Source: Candidatus Heimdallarchaeota archaeon
GTDB taxonomy: Archaea; Asgardarchaeota; Heimdallarchaeia; Heimdallarchaeales; Kariarchaeaceae
Assembly: GCA_015522385.1 (NCBI GenBank)
Contig: WAMJ01000097.1
Location: 1-19,583 of the forward strand
DNA: 19,583 bases
Reading direction: 5' to 3'
A program made the translations under genes and the position numbers. The notes under the pieces were generated by a model. It did not search any database. It was not told the DNA's origin and saw only the letters and a program-made list of their open reading frames with translations. The number at the start of each line of letters is the position of its first letter. Positions within the stretch are counted from its first letter, which is position 1. Below are positions 1-8,500 of this stretch, piece after piece.

Positions 1-1376
1 ATGAGAGCGGTTATCCTGTAACTTGTTCTCGGGTGCGAGACGAGGATGTTTGAAAATGCTTGGCTACGAGTTGGAGAGAGGAATTCCTGATAGATTCTCC
101 TTCCAGCAGCTGCGGTGAACTTCTCTCGCTCTGCCTGTGTGTACTGTTTATTGGTCAGTAGGTTCACCGAAATACCGAAATCTGAGGCTACCCCTTGGTA
201 GAATCCCTCCAACCTGAACAGGGCCTTACCTAGATCCTCACCGTATCCCACGTCTTTGGTCACCTTGTCCGCGTGACCCTCCAAAGCTCGGACAAAAATA
301 TACAGGACGATGACAAGACCGTAGTTGATGATGAAGTACCACAGGAGACTGACGGTCAGTCCGCTGCTGTTAAACGCATAATCGAAATAGGTTGCGGGAA
401 GTAGCAGTGCCTTCTTGGAAAGGACCTCTAGGACACTGATCAGGAGAAGGATGAGTGTGTGGTTCTTTGTAGCATGGGCAAGTTCGTGTCCAACGACACC
501 CCTGATATCAGAGTCTGAGAACTGATTGAGATCAGAGGCTATGAAGGATATACGCTTGTCTATGAATGGCCCGTAAGCGAAAGCATTGAGTATCGGTGCT
601 TGAACGAATCCGACTTTGAGCTCCTCCTTGATCCCCATCTTGTCAGCTACCTCCTGCACCTTGGCCAAGACGTCAGGATCTGTCACCTTCTTCACACCGA
701 AGAGTACGTCTAGGAGCCATCCAGAGATGAAATACATGAAGGTCATGGCTATGATCAGGATCTCGTAGATACCAAATGAGGCAAAGAGAATTCTGTCTGC
801 AATACCCTTATTGATCGGGAGGTAATACAGGTTCTTGAAATCCATCGATGCCACACCACCGTAGATGATGGCAAAGAGGAACAGGTAGACCATCTGTGGT
901 GAGGATAATCGTGATACGAGGATAAACTGCTTCCCAAAGAAGATGAAAGCCACTATGAAGAAGATGTATACGGATACAATGAACGCTGAAGCAAAGATCT
1001 GTTCATTCTCGGGCGGAGAACCTGTGACATAGTTATAGATCATCTGAGCTACCTTACCACCAAGAATAGTGAGGTAGGCGAATAGTGAAGCCACCATGAG
1101 CTTACCCCACACAGGTGCATCCCTCAATTCGTAAACTTGGTAGATCATGAGGAATGTGATACCCGAGAGAACACCCAGTAAAATATCGTTGAAGATAAGG
1201 GTCAGAAGACCAGCTACTAGAGCCGATAGCCAAAGTATCAGTTGCTCTACCGATGACTTGTACTTGAGATAAACTCTTAATTCTGAGATAAGGAGGACAA
1301 GAGAAAATACGGAAATGAGAGCACCAATTCCCCTAGTGGAGTTCTGAGACACCCAATCGATTACAACTTCAAACAT
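1..1376 (-). CDS. M48-family integral membrane zinc metalloprotease (partial, C-terminus off the window)
   Basis: The minus frame opens with ATG at 1376 and stays open to base 1, giving about 458 residues without a stop. The first half has several hydrophobic membrane-spanning stretches. After these comes the sequence QAPILNAFAYGP and then the zinc motif HELAH (residues 297-301, bases 474-488), preceded by VVG. Further membrane segments follow, then EGHAD, which matches the E-x-x-A-D third-ligand region of M48 peptidases, and later an SHPRTSYR element typical of the end of the M48 catalytic domain. The family (HtpX/Ste24-like) cleaves membrane or misfolded membrane proteins. The start is supported by a TATA-like box about 30 nt upstream. 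It is divergent from the GcvH-like gene and has no evident tie to the lipid genes. The C-terminus is cut by the window edge, not by a mutation. Confidence 0.88.
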   Translation of the reverse strand, partial: MFEVVIDWVSQNSTRGIGALISVFSLVLLISELRVYLKYKSSVEQLILWLSALVAGLLTLIFNDILLGVLSGITFLMIYQVYELRDAPVWGKLMVASLFAYLTILGGKVAQMIYNYVTGSPPENEQIFASAFIVSVYIFFIVAFIFFGKQFILVSRLSSPQMVYLFLFAIIYGGVASMDFKNLYYLPINKGIADRILFASFGIYEILIIAMTFMYFISGWLLDVLFGVKKVTDPDVLAKVQEVADKMGIKEELKVGFVQAPILNAFAYGPFIDKRISFIASDLNQFSDSDIRGVVGHELAHATKNHTLILLLISVLEVLSKKALLLPATYFDYAFNSSGLTVSLLWYFIINYGLVIVLYIFVRALEGHADKVTKDVGYGEDLGKALFRLEGFYQGVASDFGISVNLLTNKQYTQAEREKFTAAAGRRIYQEFLSPTRSQAFSNILVSHPRTSYRITAL

Positions 1377-1400
1377 ATCTGATTCATCGATGAAATTTCG

Positions 1401-1410
1401 ACTTTAAAAC
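1401..1410 (-). promoter_or_regulatory. TATA-like box for the M48 protease gene
   Basis: On the minus strand this reads GTTTTAAAGT. It is centred about 30 nt before the ATG at 1376, which suggests a leaderless or nearly leaderless archaeal transcript. Confidence 0.5.
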
Positions 1411-1508
1411 CACGTGTATGTGTTAATGTGCTTTAGGGGTGGTGTAAAAGGAAGTTTGAAATACCTTCTTGACAATTCAAATATGCCTCTCGATGTCTCA
1501 GACTGATA

Positions 1509-1518
1509 CATATAAAAA
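1509..1518 (+). promoter_or_regulatory. TATA box for the GcvH-like gene
   Basis: CATATAAAAA is a strong archaeal-type TATA element. Transcription would begin near 1535-1540, leaving a leader of about 20 nt that contains the ribosome site AAGGTGA (1547-1553), 4 nt before the ATG at 1558. Confidence 0.6.
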
Positions 1519-1557
1519 CAATGAAGATTCGAGAGAGTTAGTATCGAAGGTGAAATC

Positions 1558-2115
1558 ATGTCACAAGGAACAAAGATTGGAAGGTATTATGTTCAACCTG
1601 ACTTTCTCTATTACGATCTTTATATATGGGTAGATCGGGACTCGGAAAATGAAGTATTTATTGGATTAACAGACTACGGACAAAGAGATCTCAAAGATAT
1701 TGTCAATATCGATCTTCCTTCACCTTCACAAAGATTCGCCAGAGGAGCACCCCTTATATCGATAGAGTCAATTTCGAAAGAATATGTCATGAAGTCTCCG
1801 TTCTCATGCATAGTTCTAGAGGTGAACGAGGCAGCAATGACAAACCCTGAACTAGTCAACACTAAGCCCTTCGAGACTTGGCTGATCCGTGCAGAGGTCA
1901 TCGACTTATCACAGCTAGATTCACTCTTGGAGGGAGATGACATGATTGACTCACTGGCTGAAGAGGTGGATATCGGTGAGGAAGGTGTCGACATCAACGA
2001 ATCACATGATTACTCCGATCCAGAGGACGACTTATACTCCATGCTTACAGGTGAGAGCGACGAGGATCCGTATGACTACAGCTACAATGACGAATTCTAC
2101 GATGACGATATTTAG
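1558..2115 (+). CDS. Glycine-cleavage H-like lipoyl-domain protein with altered lipoylation site and acidic tail
   Basis: Residues 10-114 follow the GcvH fold closely: a YY...W start, then IGLTDYGQ (35-42), DIVNIDLP (47-54), IES (69-71), SPFSCIVLEVNEA (80-92) and NPELVN (96-101), then W108. In canonical H proteins ES-V-K carries the lipoyl lysine. Here the text is E70-S71-I72-S73-K74, so the lysine position is Ser and the nearest Lys is one residue later. Residues 115-185 form a tail dominated by Asp, Glu and Tyr, ending in DEFYDDDI, which ordinary H proteins lack. No other glycine-cleavage gene is in the window. It may be a non-lipoylated scaffold, or lipoylated at the shifted Lys74. The fold call is firm; the function is unknown. 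The start has a ribosome site (AAGGTGA) and a TATA box. The next gene follows after 55 nt, so the two may be co-transcribed. Confidence 0.8.
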   Translation: MSQGTKIGRYYVQPDFLYYDLYIWVDRDSENEVFIGLTDYGQRDLKDIVNIDLPSPSQRFARGAPLISIESISKEYVMKSPFSCIVLEVNEAAMTNPELVNTKPFETWLIRAEVIDLSQLDSLLEGDDMIDSLAEEVDIGEEGVDINESHDYSDPEDDLYSMLTGESDEDPYDYSYNDEFYDDDI

Positions 2116-2170
2116 TAGATATCATCCGGCTATTACTTCTGCTTATATTTCATGGACAGTCTAAAGAGCT

Positions 2171-2542
2171 GTGCAACTCGAAATCCCAAGTGCATTAAAC
2201 ATCGTGAAAGAATGGCTGGATCACTTCGAGATACTCTATCACGAAGATGTTCCCTTCTCAGACAGTAGCGTCAAACTCCAGCTGTATGTACCCTCCCTGG
2301 GACTTGGCGTACTAGTTCCAAATTGGAAGAAACCAATCTCTATCACCGTTCTGCACCAAGCTGTCCACGCCTTCGAGAATATGAACTTGACCCAAGTGAT
2401 CATCGTAGCTGAACGAATTAGCTTCTACGTTCAAGAGACTATGAAAAGACTGACCTATCCCATCAAAATCATAGACCCATATTCTCTAACTGAAATCCTT
2501 GATCTCTTCGACGGGTCTACAATCCAGCCTGTACAGGTTTAG
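2171..2542 (+). CDS. Small protein of unknown function, possibly a degenerate restriction-endonuclease-like fold
   Basis: This is a 123-residue protein with a GTG start at 2171. The only in-frame room upstream ends at a stop at 2162-2164, so no earlier start is possible. The predicted order is helix (IVKEWLDHFEIL), two strands around LGLGVLVPNW, helix (VLHQAVHAFENM), strand (TQVIIVAERI), helix (VQETMKRL), strand (IKIIDPYS) and a last helix. This recalls the alpha/beta core of Mrr-like PD-(D/E)XK domains, but the catalytic Asp and the E-x-K are not present, so nuclease activity is not claimed. No signal peptide or membrane segment is visible. It probably shares a transcript with the GcvH-like gene 55 nt upstream. 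The gene call is good; the family call is weak. Confidence 0.6.
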   Translation: MQLEIPSALNIVKEWLDHFEILYHEDVPFSDSSVKLQLYVPSLGLGVLVPNWKKPISITVLHQAVHAFENMNLTQVIIVAERISFYVQETMKRLTYPIKIIDPYSLTEILDLFDGSTIQPVQV

Positions 2543-2575
2543 AATTTAGCATTTTAGCCAAGATCGAGGGCTAGA

Positions 2576-2585
2576 TTTACATTAT
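2576..2585 (+). promoter_or_regulatory. Weak TATA-like box for the acyl-CoA dehydrogenase
   Basis: TTTACATTAT is centred about 25 nt before the ATG at 2605. No Shine-Dalgarno sequence precedes that ATG, which fits a leaderless transcript. The match to the TATA consensus is imperfect. Confidence 0.35.
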
Positions 2586-2604
2586 CACAATTCCTAGATC
2601 CTGT

Positions 2605-3744
2605 ATGTACAAGTTTTCTGAAGAGCAGGAACTAATCCGTAGCACAATCCGTGACATCGTCAATGATCAGATAAAACCCCGTGCCAAGATGTATGATGAA
2701 GAGGAGCGATTCCCAACCGAGAACATAAAGGATTTGAGAGACAACGGTTTCCTTCACCTTACATTACCCGAAGAGTACGGTGGTATTGGAGCTGATATTA
2801 TGACCTACGCCACAGTGACGGAGGAGATTGCACGAGGGTGCGCCTCTACTGCCACGATCTTTGCTGGTAACAACTCCCTCGGAATCTCCCCTATTATGAT
2901 GTTTGGGAATGAGGAACAGAGGGAGAGACTGATCCCTTACTTCACCAAGGATGAGGGTCTGGGTGCATTCGCTCTATCTGAACCTCATGCTGGTTCCGAC
3001 CCCGCATCCCTGAGCACAAGGGCCAAGAAGGATGGGGACGAATGGGTAATCAATGGATCCAAGTTCTACATAACCAATGCAGCAGAAGCTAGCATATTCA
3101 TCGTCTTCGCAAGAAGCAATGACCAACCCGGTCATAAGGGAATATCGATGTTCGCTGTTCCTGCAGACACTCCTGGGATCACCGTCATGCCACCTGAGAA
3201 GAAGATGGGAATTAAGGCTAGTGTGACATCAGCCATGACCTTCGAAGACGTCCGCATCCCCGCAGATAATCTGATCGGTCAGGAGGGCAAGGGTCTGAGC
3301 CAAGCACTCAGCATACTTGACAAGGGAAGGATTGCTGTAGCTGCACAGGCGACAGGAATATCTCAAGCAGCATATGAGGACTCTCTAAAGTACGCCCAGG
3401 AGAGGGTTCAATTCGGCAAACCCATTATTAGTTTCCAAGGTATTCAAATGATGATTGCTGAGATGGCGACAAAGATCAACGCAAGCAGGCTCCTATACCA
3501 GAATGCTGCAGTACTACAGATGGAGGGCAAACGTTTCACCCAAGCAGCTGCTATGGCCAAATTATTCGCCTCTGAAGCAGCGACCGCGGTAACTCACAAA
3601 GCCATTCAGATTCATGGAGGAGGTGGTTTTCTCAAAGATTTTGAAGTCGAGAGATACTACAGAGATGCCCGTGTGACCGAAATATATGAAGGGACATCCG
3701 AGGTCATGAAGATGGTGATCTCCCGAGAAGCACTGAAAATGTAA
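2605..3744 (+). CDS. Acyl-CoA dehydrogenase (short-chain/butyryl-type, FAD)
   Basis: The 379-residue protein is full length for the family (about 380). It carries the first family signature (LSEPHAGSD, residues 124-132), which contacts FAD and the acyl-CoA. The second is Q335-x2-GGGGF to D354 within QIHGGGGFLKD...RYYRD. The catalytic base is E362 in IYEGTSEV. The family oxidises an acyl-CoA to its 2,3-enoyl-CoA and passes electrons to an electron-transfer flavoprotein, which is not in this window. The sequence resembles short-chain or butyryl-type enzymes more than glutaryl-CoA dehydrogenase, so the exact substrate is open. It sits 51 nt before the preferred start of the lysine aminotransferase gene. 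It could belong to amino-acid degradation, or could act on a product or precursor of the convergent polyketide synthase; the sequence does not decide. Confidence 0.95.
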   Translation: MYKFSEEQELIRSTIRDIVNDQIKPRAKMYDEEERFPTENIKDLRDNGFLHLTLPEEYGGIGADIMTYATVTEEIARGCASTATIFAGNNSLGISPIMMFGNEEQRERLIPYFTKDEGLGAFALSEPHAGSDPASLSTRAKKDGDEWVINGSKFYITNAAEASIFIVFARSNDQPGHKGISMFAVPADTPGITVMPPEKKMGIKASVTSAMTFEDVRIPADNLIGQEGKGLSQALSILDKGRIAVAAQATGISQAAYEDSLKYAQERVQFGKPIISFQGIQMMIAEMATKINASRLLYQNAAVLQMEGKRFTQAAAMAKLFASEAATAVTHKAIQIHGGGGFLKDFEVERYYRDARVTEIYEGTSEVMKMVISREALKM

Positions 3745-3765
3745 TGACGCGTATCAATTCAACAA

Positions 3766-3773
3766 TTTATAAT
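3766..3773 (+). promoter_or_regulatory. TATA box for the lysine aminotransferase gene
   Basis: TTTATAAT is centred about 27 nt before the ATG at 3796. It overlaps the upstream ATG at 3772, so that ATG would lie inside the promoter. This favours 3796 as the true start of a leaderless mRNA. Confidence 0.55.
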
Positions 3774-3795
3774 GATTCAAGTCTTACGGTATTCT

Positions 3796-5109
3796 ATGAG
3801 CGAGTTAAGACAAATAGAATTGGACAGCCTCCGTAAGCACATCCTTGTTGACGGCTTTGACATGATCTTGGATCTGGAAAGGAGCAAAGGATCCAACTTC
3901 ATTGACAAGAGGACTGGGGATAAATACCTTGATATGGCTAGCTTTTTCGCCTCCATGCCATTCGGTCTTAATCACCCACTCTTTGATAATCCTGAGGTGA
4001 AGAAGGATCTACACCTCGCAGCTACAAATAAAGTGGCAAACAGTGATTTTTACACGGAGCAGATGATTGAATTTGTCGACACTTTCGCAAATGTAGCAGT
4101 CCCTAAGCAGTTCAAGCACATGTTCTTCATTGAAGGAGGAGCGCTTGCAGTTGAGAACGCTCTCAAGGCATCCTTTGACTGGAAGGTGAGGAAGAATCTT
4201 GCAGCTGGAAAGGGTGAATTGGGCTCACAGATCATTCATTTCAAACAAGCGTTCCACGGTAGATCTGGTTATACACTTTCACTAACCAATACCTCTGATC
4301 CCCGCAAGTACATGTACTTCCCCAAATTCGACTGGCCCCGAATCACCCCTCCCACTATTGTCCATCCACTCGCAGACAATATTGAGGAAGTCAAGAGAAG
4401 GGAGGAAGAGAGTCTCATGCAGATCGAACAGGCAATAGCTGAGCGATCCGATGACATCGCTGGCCTGATCATCGAGCCCGTCCAAGCAGAAGGCGGTGAT
4501 AACCACTTCAGACCAGAGTTCTTCAAGGAGATCAGAAGACTAACTCTGGAGAATGATATAATGCTCATCTATGACGAGGTTCAGACCGGGATGGGATTGA
4601 CTGGAAAGATGTGGTATTCCGAGTACCTACCAGATGCACAGCCGGATGTTTTCAGCTTTGGGAAGAAGTCACAGGTATGTGGGATCGTTGCGACAGACCG
4701 TTTCGACGAGGTGGAGAAGAATGTGTTTGAGGAATCAAGCAGGATAAACTCCACATGGGGTGGAAATATTGTAGATATGGTCAGATCCAAGTACTATCTC
4801 GAAATCTACCAGAAGGAAAACATTTTGGATAACGTCAATAAGCAGGGAGAACATCTTATGAAAAGGTTGTACGAGCTCCAAGAGAATTCTGAGGTATCAA
4901 ATGTGAGAGGAGTTGGACTGATGGCAGCCTTCGATCTCCCAACCACCGACAAGAGGGATAGGTTGAGGAACGAGCTTTTCAAGAATAAGCTTATCATGCT
5001 CGCTTGTGGAGACCAGTCCATCAGGTTTAGGCCTGCTTTGAATATCACTGCAGACGAACTCGACCAAGCCTTCGATATTATCACCAAATCAATGTCAGTT
5101 TTGCGCTAA
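3796..5109 (+). CDS. lat: L-lysine 6-transaminase (class III PLP aminotransferase)
   Basis: The protein matches the lysine 6-aminotransferase family (mycobacterial Rv3290c type) throughout, judged from memory. It shares FDMILDLERS, FFIEGGALAVENALKA, AFHGRSGYTLSLTNT, EPVQAEGGD, DEVQTG, FSFGKKSQVCG, NSTWGG and IRFRP. Counted from the alternative ATG at 3772, the PLP Lys is K298 (FGKK). The other likely substrate or cofactor residues are R164, E240, T328 and R420. The enzyme moves the epsilon-amino group of lysine to 2-oxoglutarate, giving 2-aminoadipate 6-semialdehyde, which cyclises to piperideine-6-carboxylate. The chosen start is MSELRQIE at 3796, because the TATA box covers the ATG at 3772; the longer form would add 8 residues. 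In bacteria the enzyme serves lysine breakdown, persistence, or beta-lactam precursor supply. A T8 tract follows 11 nt after the stop. Its link to the polyketide synthase is unknown. Confidence 0.93.
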   Translation: MSELRQIELDSLRKHILVDGFDMILDLERSKGSNFIDKRTGDKYLDMASFFASMPFGLNHPLFDNPEVKKDLHLAATNKVANSDFYTEQMIEFVDTFANVAVPKQFKHMFFIEGGALAVENALKASFDWKVRKNLAAGKGELGSQIIHFKQAFHGRSGYTLSLTNTSDPRKYMYFPKFDWPRITPPTIVHPLADNIEEVKRREEESLMQIEQAIAERSDDIAGLIIEPVQAEGGDNHFRPEFFKEIRRLTLENDIMLIYDEVQTGMGLTGKMWYSEYLPDAQPDVFSFGKKSQVCGIVATDRFDEVEKNVFEESSRINSTWGGNIVDMVRSKYYLEIYQKENILDNVNKQGEHLMKRLYELQENSEVSNVRGVGLMAAFDLPTTDKRDRLRNELFKNKLIMLACGDQSIRFRPALNITADELDQAFDIITKSMSVLR

Positions 5110-5119
5110 TTACTGCTAA

Positions 5120-5127
5120 TTTTTTTT
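5120..5127 (+). terminator. T-tract terminator after the lysine aminotransferase gene
   Basis: A run of eight T begins 11 nt after the stop codon, with more T-rich sequence (ATTATTTTACC) behind it. There is no clear hairpin, as expected for intrinsic termination in archaea. Confidence 0.5.
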
Positions 5128-5194
5128 AGATTATTTTACCAATAGTCCACCCAACATTCTGTATGTCCTATAGATATATATTAATTTTGCCAAA

Positions 5195-5204
5195 ATCTTA
5201 AGAT
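5195..5204. promoter_or_regulatory. Perfect 10-bp palindrome upstream of the winged-helix gene (possible operator)
   Basis: ATCTTAAGAT is a perfect inverted repeat within A/T-rich DNA, about 30 nt before the TATA-like box and 58 nt before the preferred ATG at 5262. Winged-helix dimers bind such sites, so autoregulation is possible. A 10-bp palindrome in A/T-rich DNA can also arise by chance. Confidence 0.25.
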
Positions 5205-5230
5205 CATTTTTTGTTCTCCCCCCAAAAAAC

Positions 5231-5240
5231 ATTTTTAAGA
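5231..5240 (+). promoter_or_regulatory. TATA-like box for the winged-helix regulator
   Basis: ATTTTTAAGA is centred about 26 nt before the ATG at 5262. It supports that codon, rather than the TTG at 5211, as a leaderless start. Confidence 0.45.
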
Positions 5241-5261
5241 ATAGTATTCACAGACGAATCG

Positions 5262-5525
5262 ATGCGTGCAAAATCACCATTACCTCCTCAGTCTTTACAG
5301 GTACTAGAATATCTTCGGAACATGGGGTCGAGGACTCAGAGAGAGATTATAGAGGAACTTAATCTCCCTACCCGAACTGTCAGGTACTCAATCAGGCGAC
5401 TATTGGAAAAAGACTTCATAGTAAAACAACCCAATCTGAATGACATGAGGAGCGTGTACTACGCAGTAAGTCCTGATTTAACAAACTTTGATGAAATTGT
5501 AAAGAAGGAATTTGCTCACGTTTAA
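5262..5525 (+). CDS. Small MarR/ArsR-like winged-helix transcriptional regulator
   Basis: From the ATG at 5262 this encodes 87 residues, essentially a single winged helix-turn-helix. It has helix LQVLEYLRN, helix REIIEELNL, the recognition helix PTRTVRYSIRRLLEKDFI, and a wing around VKQPNLNDMRSVYYAVS. The L-P-T-R-T-V-R-Y and D-M-R-x-x-Y-Y patterns are typical of small archaeal regulators of this type. No metal-binding cysteines and no ligand domain are present. A longer form from the TTG at 5211 would add 17 residues, but that codon lies upstream of the TATA-like box, so it is not preferred. Its stop codon overlaps the stop codon of the convergent megasynthase. Its place beside the synthase and the lysine/acyl-CoA genes makes it a plausible local regulator of either, which is inference. 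Confidence 0.8.
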   Translation: MRAKSPLPPQSLQVLEYLRNMGSRTQREIIEELNLPTRTVRYSIRRLLEKDFIVKQPNLNDMRSVYYAVSPDLTNFDEIVKKEFAHV

Positions 5526-8500
5526 TCCTTGGATTTTGCGAAGCTTAGAACCCACTTTTCAGTTGATTTCACAGTCACTTGCTTGACTCCCAGAGGAGTT
5601 TTTATCTCCAGTCCAGACTCGATGTCTCCTTTGATCTTGGTCTTGAGGAGGTTGTCTCGGAGACCTGTACCATCTGCTTTCAGCGCTGCCTCCTTTGCAG
5701 TCCACATCGCATTGATCACATCAGAGTTGTCTGGGATGATGCCGTACATGTCCTGCTCCTTCTGGGTAAAGGCAGTCTTGATGATAGATTTCTTCCTCTT
5801 GACATTCTTTTCGAGATCAATTCCAAATTGATCTTTGTCCATAGAGACTGCAATGACTATACCATTGGAATGGGTCTTGCTCAAGGGATACTTACTATCT
5901 CCCCAGAGACCGTAAGGTCGTCCTTCCTCGTCCCTGATGATAGTTATGTCGGGCTCACGGATGTTGTGGATAATACCTAGAACAAGCTTGGACGCAATTA
6001 TCCCAGAGAGCCACTCCAGTCTTCTCTTCTTTACCTTTAGCTTGTCCAATCGGAGACGCTCCGACTCCGTGAGGAATTCCTCAAGGAACTCATTGGAAAT
6101 GCCGCCAAACGCGTCTATGGATAACGTTACAGCATTAATACCCAGAGACCCGACAAGGTGCTTCACAGTAGCGATGTCAAGGTCGTAGGTGTGCTTGAAC
6201 CTAAGTTTGTGCTTGACCTTCCCCGTGTGGATCATGCTGAATTCGTGGAGGTCAATGACTATTGATCCTGTCTTGTCCAAGGCCTGTACATGATATATGG
6301 AGTGCCCGTCCTCCTCGCGGAGGAACACCGCGAAGACATACTCTACCGGATTCGAGTTCTTGTAGAGCTTGACCTGTTTGATCCCTGCGGGAAGTGACAT
6401 CCTTTTATTGGTGAGCAGGTCGTACATTCCTGCTGTCTGGAAGCAAGCCTCTATTACTAAAGGATTGATTTTTGTCTTCTCATACTCCACGTCACGAAAT
6501 TGTTCATTCTCTGGGAGAGAATAGCGAGTGCCAACACTGACCTTACCTAGTGCCAAGACCTCTGAGAGAACTTGGAACTTCGGTCCATGAAAGAATATCT
6601 CGTAGATCTTCTCCTTAGAGATGAGGGGCTCTTCAGGTGCAAACCACTGCAGTTGATCACTGTCGAGTACCGGAAAGGTTCTGACCATTGCCTTGTCCAC
6701 CAACTCTGCAGAGAAATGCTCCCTGAGATCACCTAGTTGTTTACCATCTGGTCCAATAAATTTGGACTTGACGTCGAAATGCAGGGACAGTGAGGACACA
6801 CTCGCAGAGGTGATAGCGCTGATCTCTAAGGGTTTGTCCCGAGGGAGTTTGATCGGGGACTTGAACTCTATGTTCCTGAACTCAGTGATCGAGCCACCGA
6901 GAATAGCTCCAGTTTCTGCCATGAATTCCAAGCCCATAACTCCTGGAAGTACTGCCTTCCCATCAATCCTATGGTGGTCAAGATATAGGTCGCGCTGAAG
7001 TGAGATGACCCTCCTTGCAGTGATGTTGTCTGCGGTCTTGAAGACGCAGTCAATCATGGGGAATTCTTCCAATTCCTCTTCTGACTTTAGCTGCGTGCTA
7101 CCTTCATCAGCTTTTGCGACCAGTGAGCTCAAGTCCTCAGATTCGGTCTCCTCAGATGCAGTCTCTTCGGAATCAGTCTCCTTGGATTCAGTCTCCTTGG
7201 ATTTCGTTTCTTCCTGCTCAGTCTTTACTTCCCCGATCTCTTCCCCCGACTTCTCATCATCAGATGGATCTTTGTCGATAAATCTGACCTTGCTGGCCAA
7301 ACCTCCAAGCTCACCACTGACGACGACCTCTGGCTCTGCACCGTATCCAAACTCTTCGACGAAGTGCTGTACTCCCTCATCAAATGGGATAGGGGTCACA
7401 CCTAGGGCAGAGAGGACCTTAAGCGTAGAACCACGGGTGGCCATTCCAACCCCCTCCCAAGCAGACCAGTCGATCACCGAGGCGACTGTCGTCTCACTGT
7501 TAAGCTGGGCAAGCCTCTTGGCGAGATACTCATTGGCTGCAGAGTAATCCGCTTGGGTGGCGTTCCCGAATCTTCCCGCCACAGAGCTAAACGCCATGAT
7601 TCTCTTGATCTTGGACAGGTCAACTCCTTGGAGAATGTTCTCAAAACCATCCATCTTGATGCCATAGACCATATCGAACTCCTCGACGCTCTTCTTCTTG
7701 GTCGGTTTTGAGATCTCAACTCCCGCCCCGTGGATGATGTAGTGCACCTCTCCGAATTCGTCCACGATCTCCGAAACTGCCTGTTTCATCCTATCTGCAT
7801 CCCTGACGTCAACTGATTTGTACACGACTTTCGCTCCCATACTTTCCAGCTCCTTGATGGCGCTGAAGACTGCTGCAGACTTTGTGTACTTTGACCACTC
7901 TTTCTCCAGCATAACGGGTGTTACTCGTTCGTTGTTCTCCTTGAGCTCGTCAAGAAGTTTCTGCTTCCTCTCTTTGAGGGCTTTCTCATCCAATGATGAG
8001 ATCTCGGGTGCGTCATCTCTGATCTCAGTTCGTCCGAGGAGAGCAACATTAACTCCTGTAGATACTATCTCCTTAAGGCAGGCGAAGGTGATGCCCTGAG
8101 CTCCACCAGAGACTATAATGGAACTGTTCTCTGGGAGTTTGAATTCCCTGAACTCGGGATCAACCTCCAAGAGTGACACAATCTTACGTATATTGCCATC
8201 AAGTATGACCTCCTGTCCAAGAGCGTTCTTAATCTCCCGAAGTTCCATCTCCTTTGTAGCTTTAGAGCTCACGATGATCTTTGAGCTAATATTGTTGAAC
8301 TCGGCATCTAGTGCCTTGAACAGTCCTCCAAGAGCACCTTGGTATCCACTCATCGAGTGGAGACTTGCCTTCTCGGTGTGTATGAGAAGTACAAGCCTTA
8401 TTTCCTTGTCTACATGTTCCTTGAGAACCTTGTAATACTCAGGGATTGACCCTGACTTTTCGGTTGGATCGATAATGACGAGATCGCCACCATCATAAGC

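Noticed and set aside
1411..1416. CACGTG palindrome in the divergent promoter region
   Set aside because: Six bases is too short to support a regulatory site without a second copy or a known binder.
1674..1997. 107-codon minus-strand frame over the GcvH-like gene
   Set aside because: It is the antisense shadow of a gene with clear family motifs.
2605..3744. Assignment of the acyl-CoA dehydrogenase as glutaryl-CoA dehydrogenase
   Set aside because: The motifs fit short-chain/butyryl enzymes better. Position beside a lysine enzyme alone is not enough.
3772..3795. N-terminal extension of the lysine aminotransferase
   Set aside because: The upstream ATG lies inside the TATA box, and the eight extra residues lack family similarity.
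7005..7547. 180-codon plus-strand open frame within the megasynthase gene
   Set aside because: It is antisense to the KR-DH region, and its Ser-rich translation mirrors the acidic repeat on the other strand. It has no recognisable domain or promoter.
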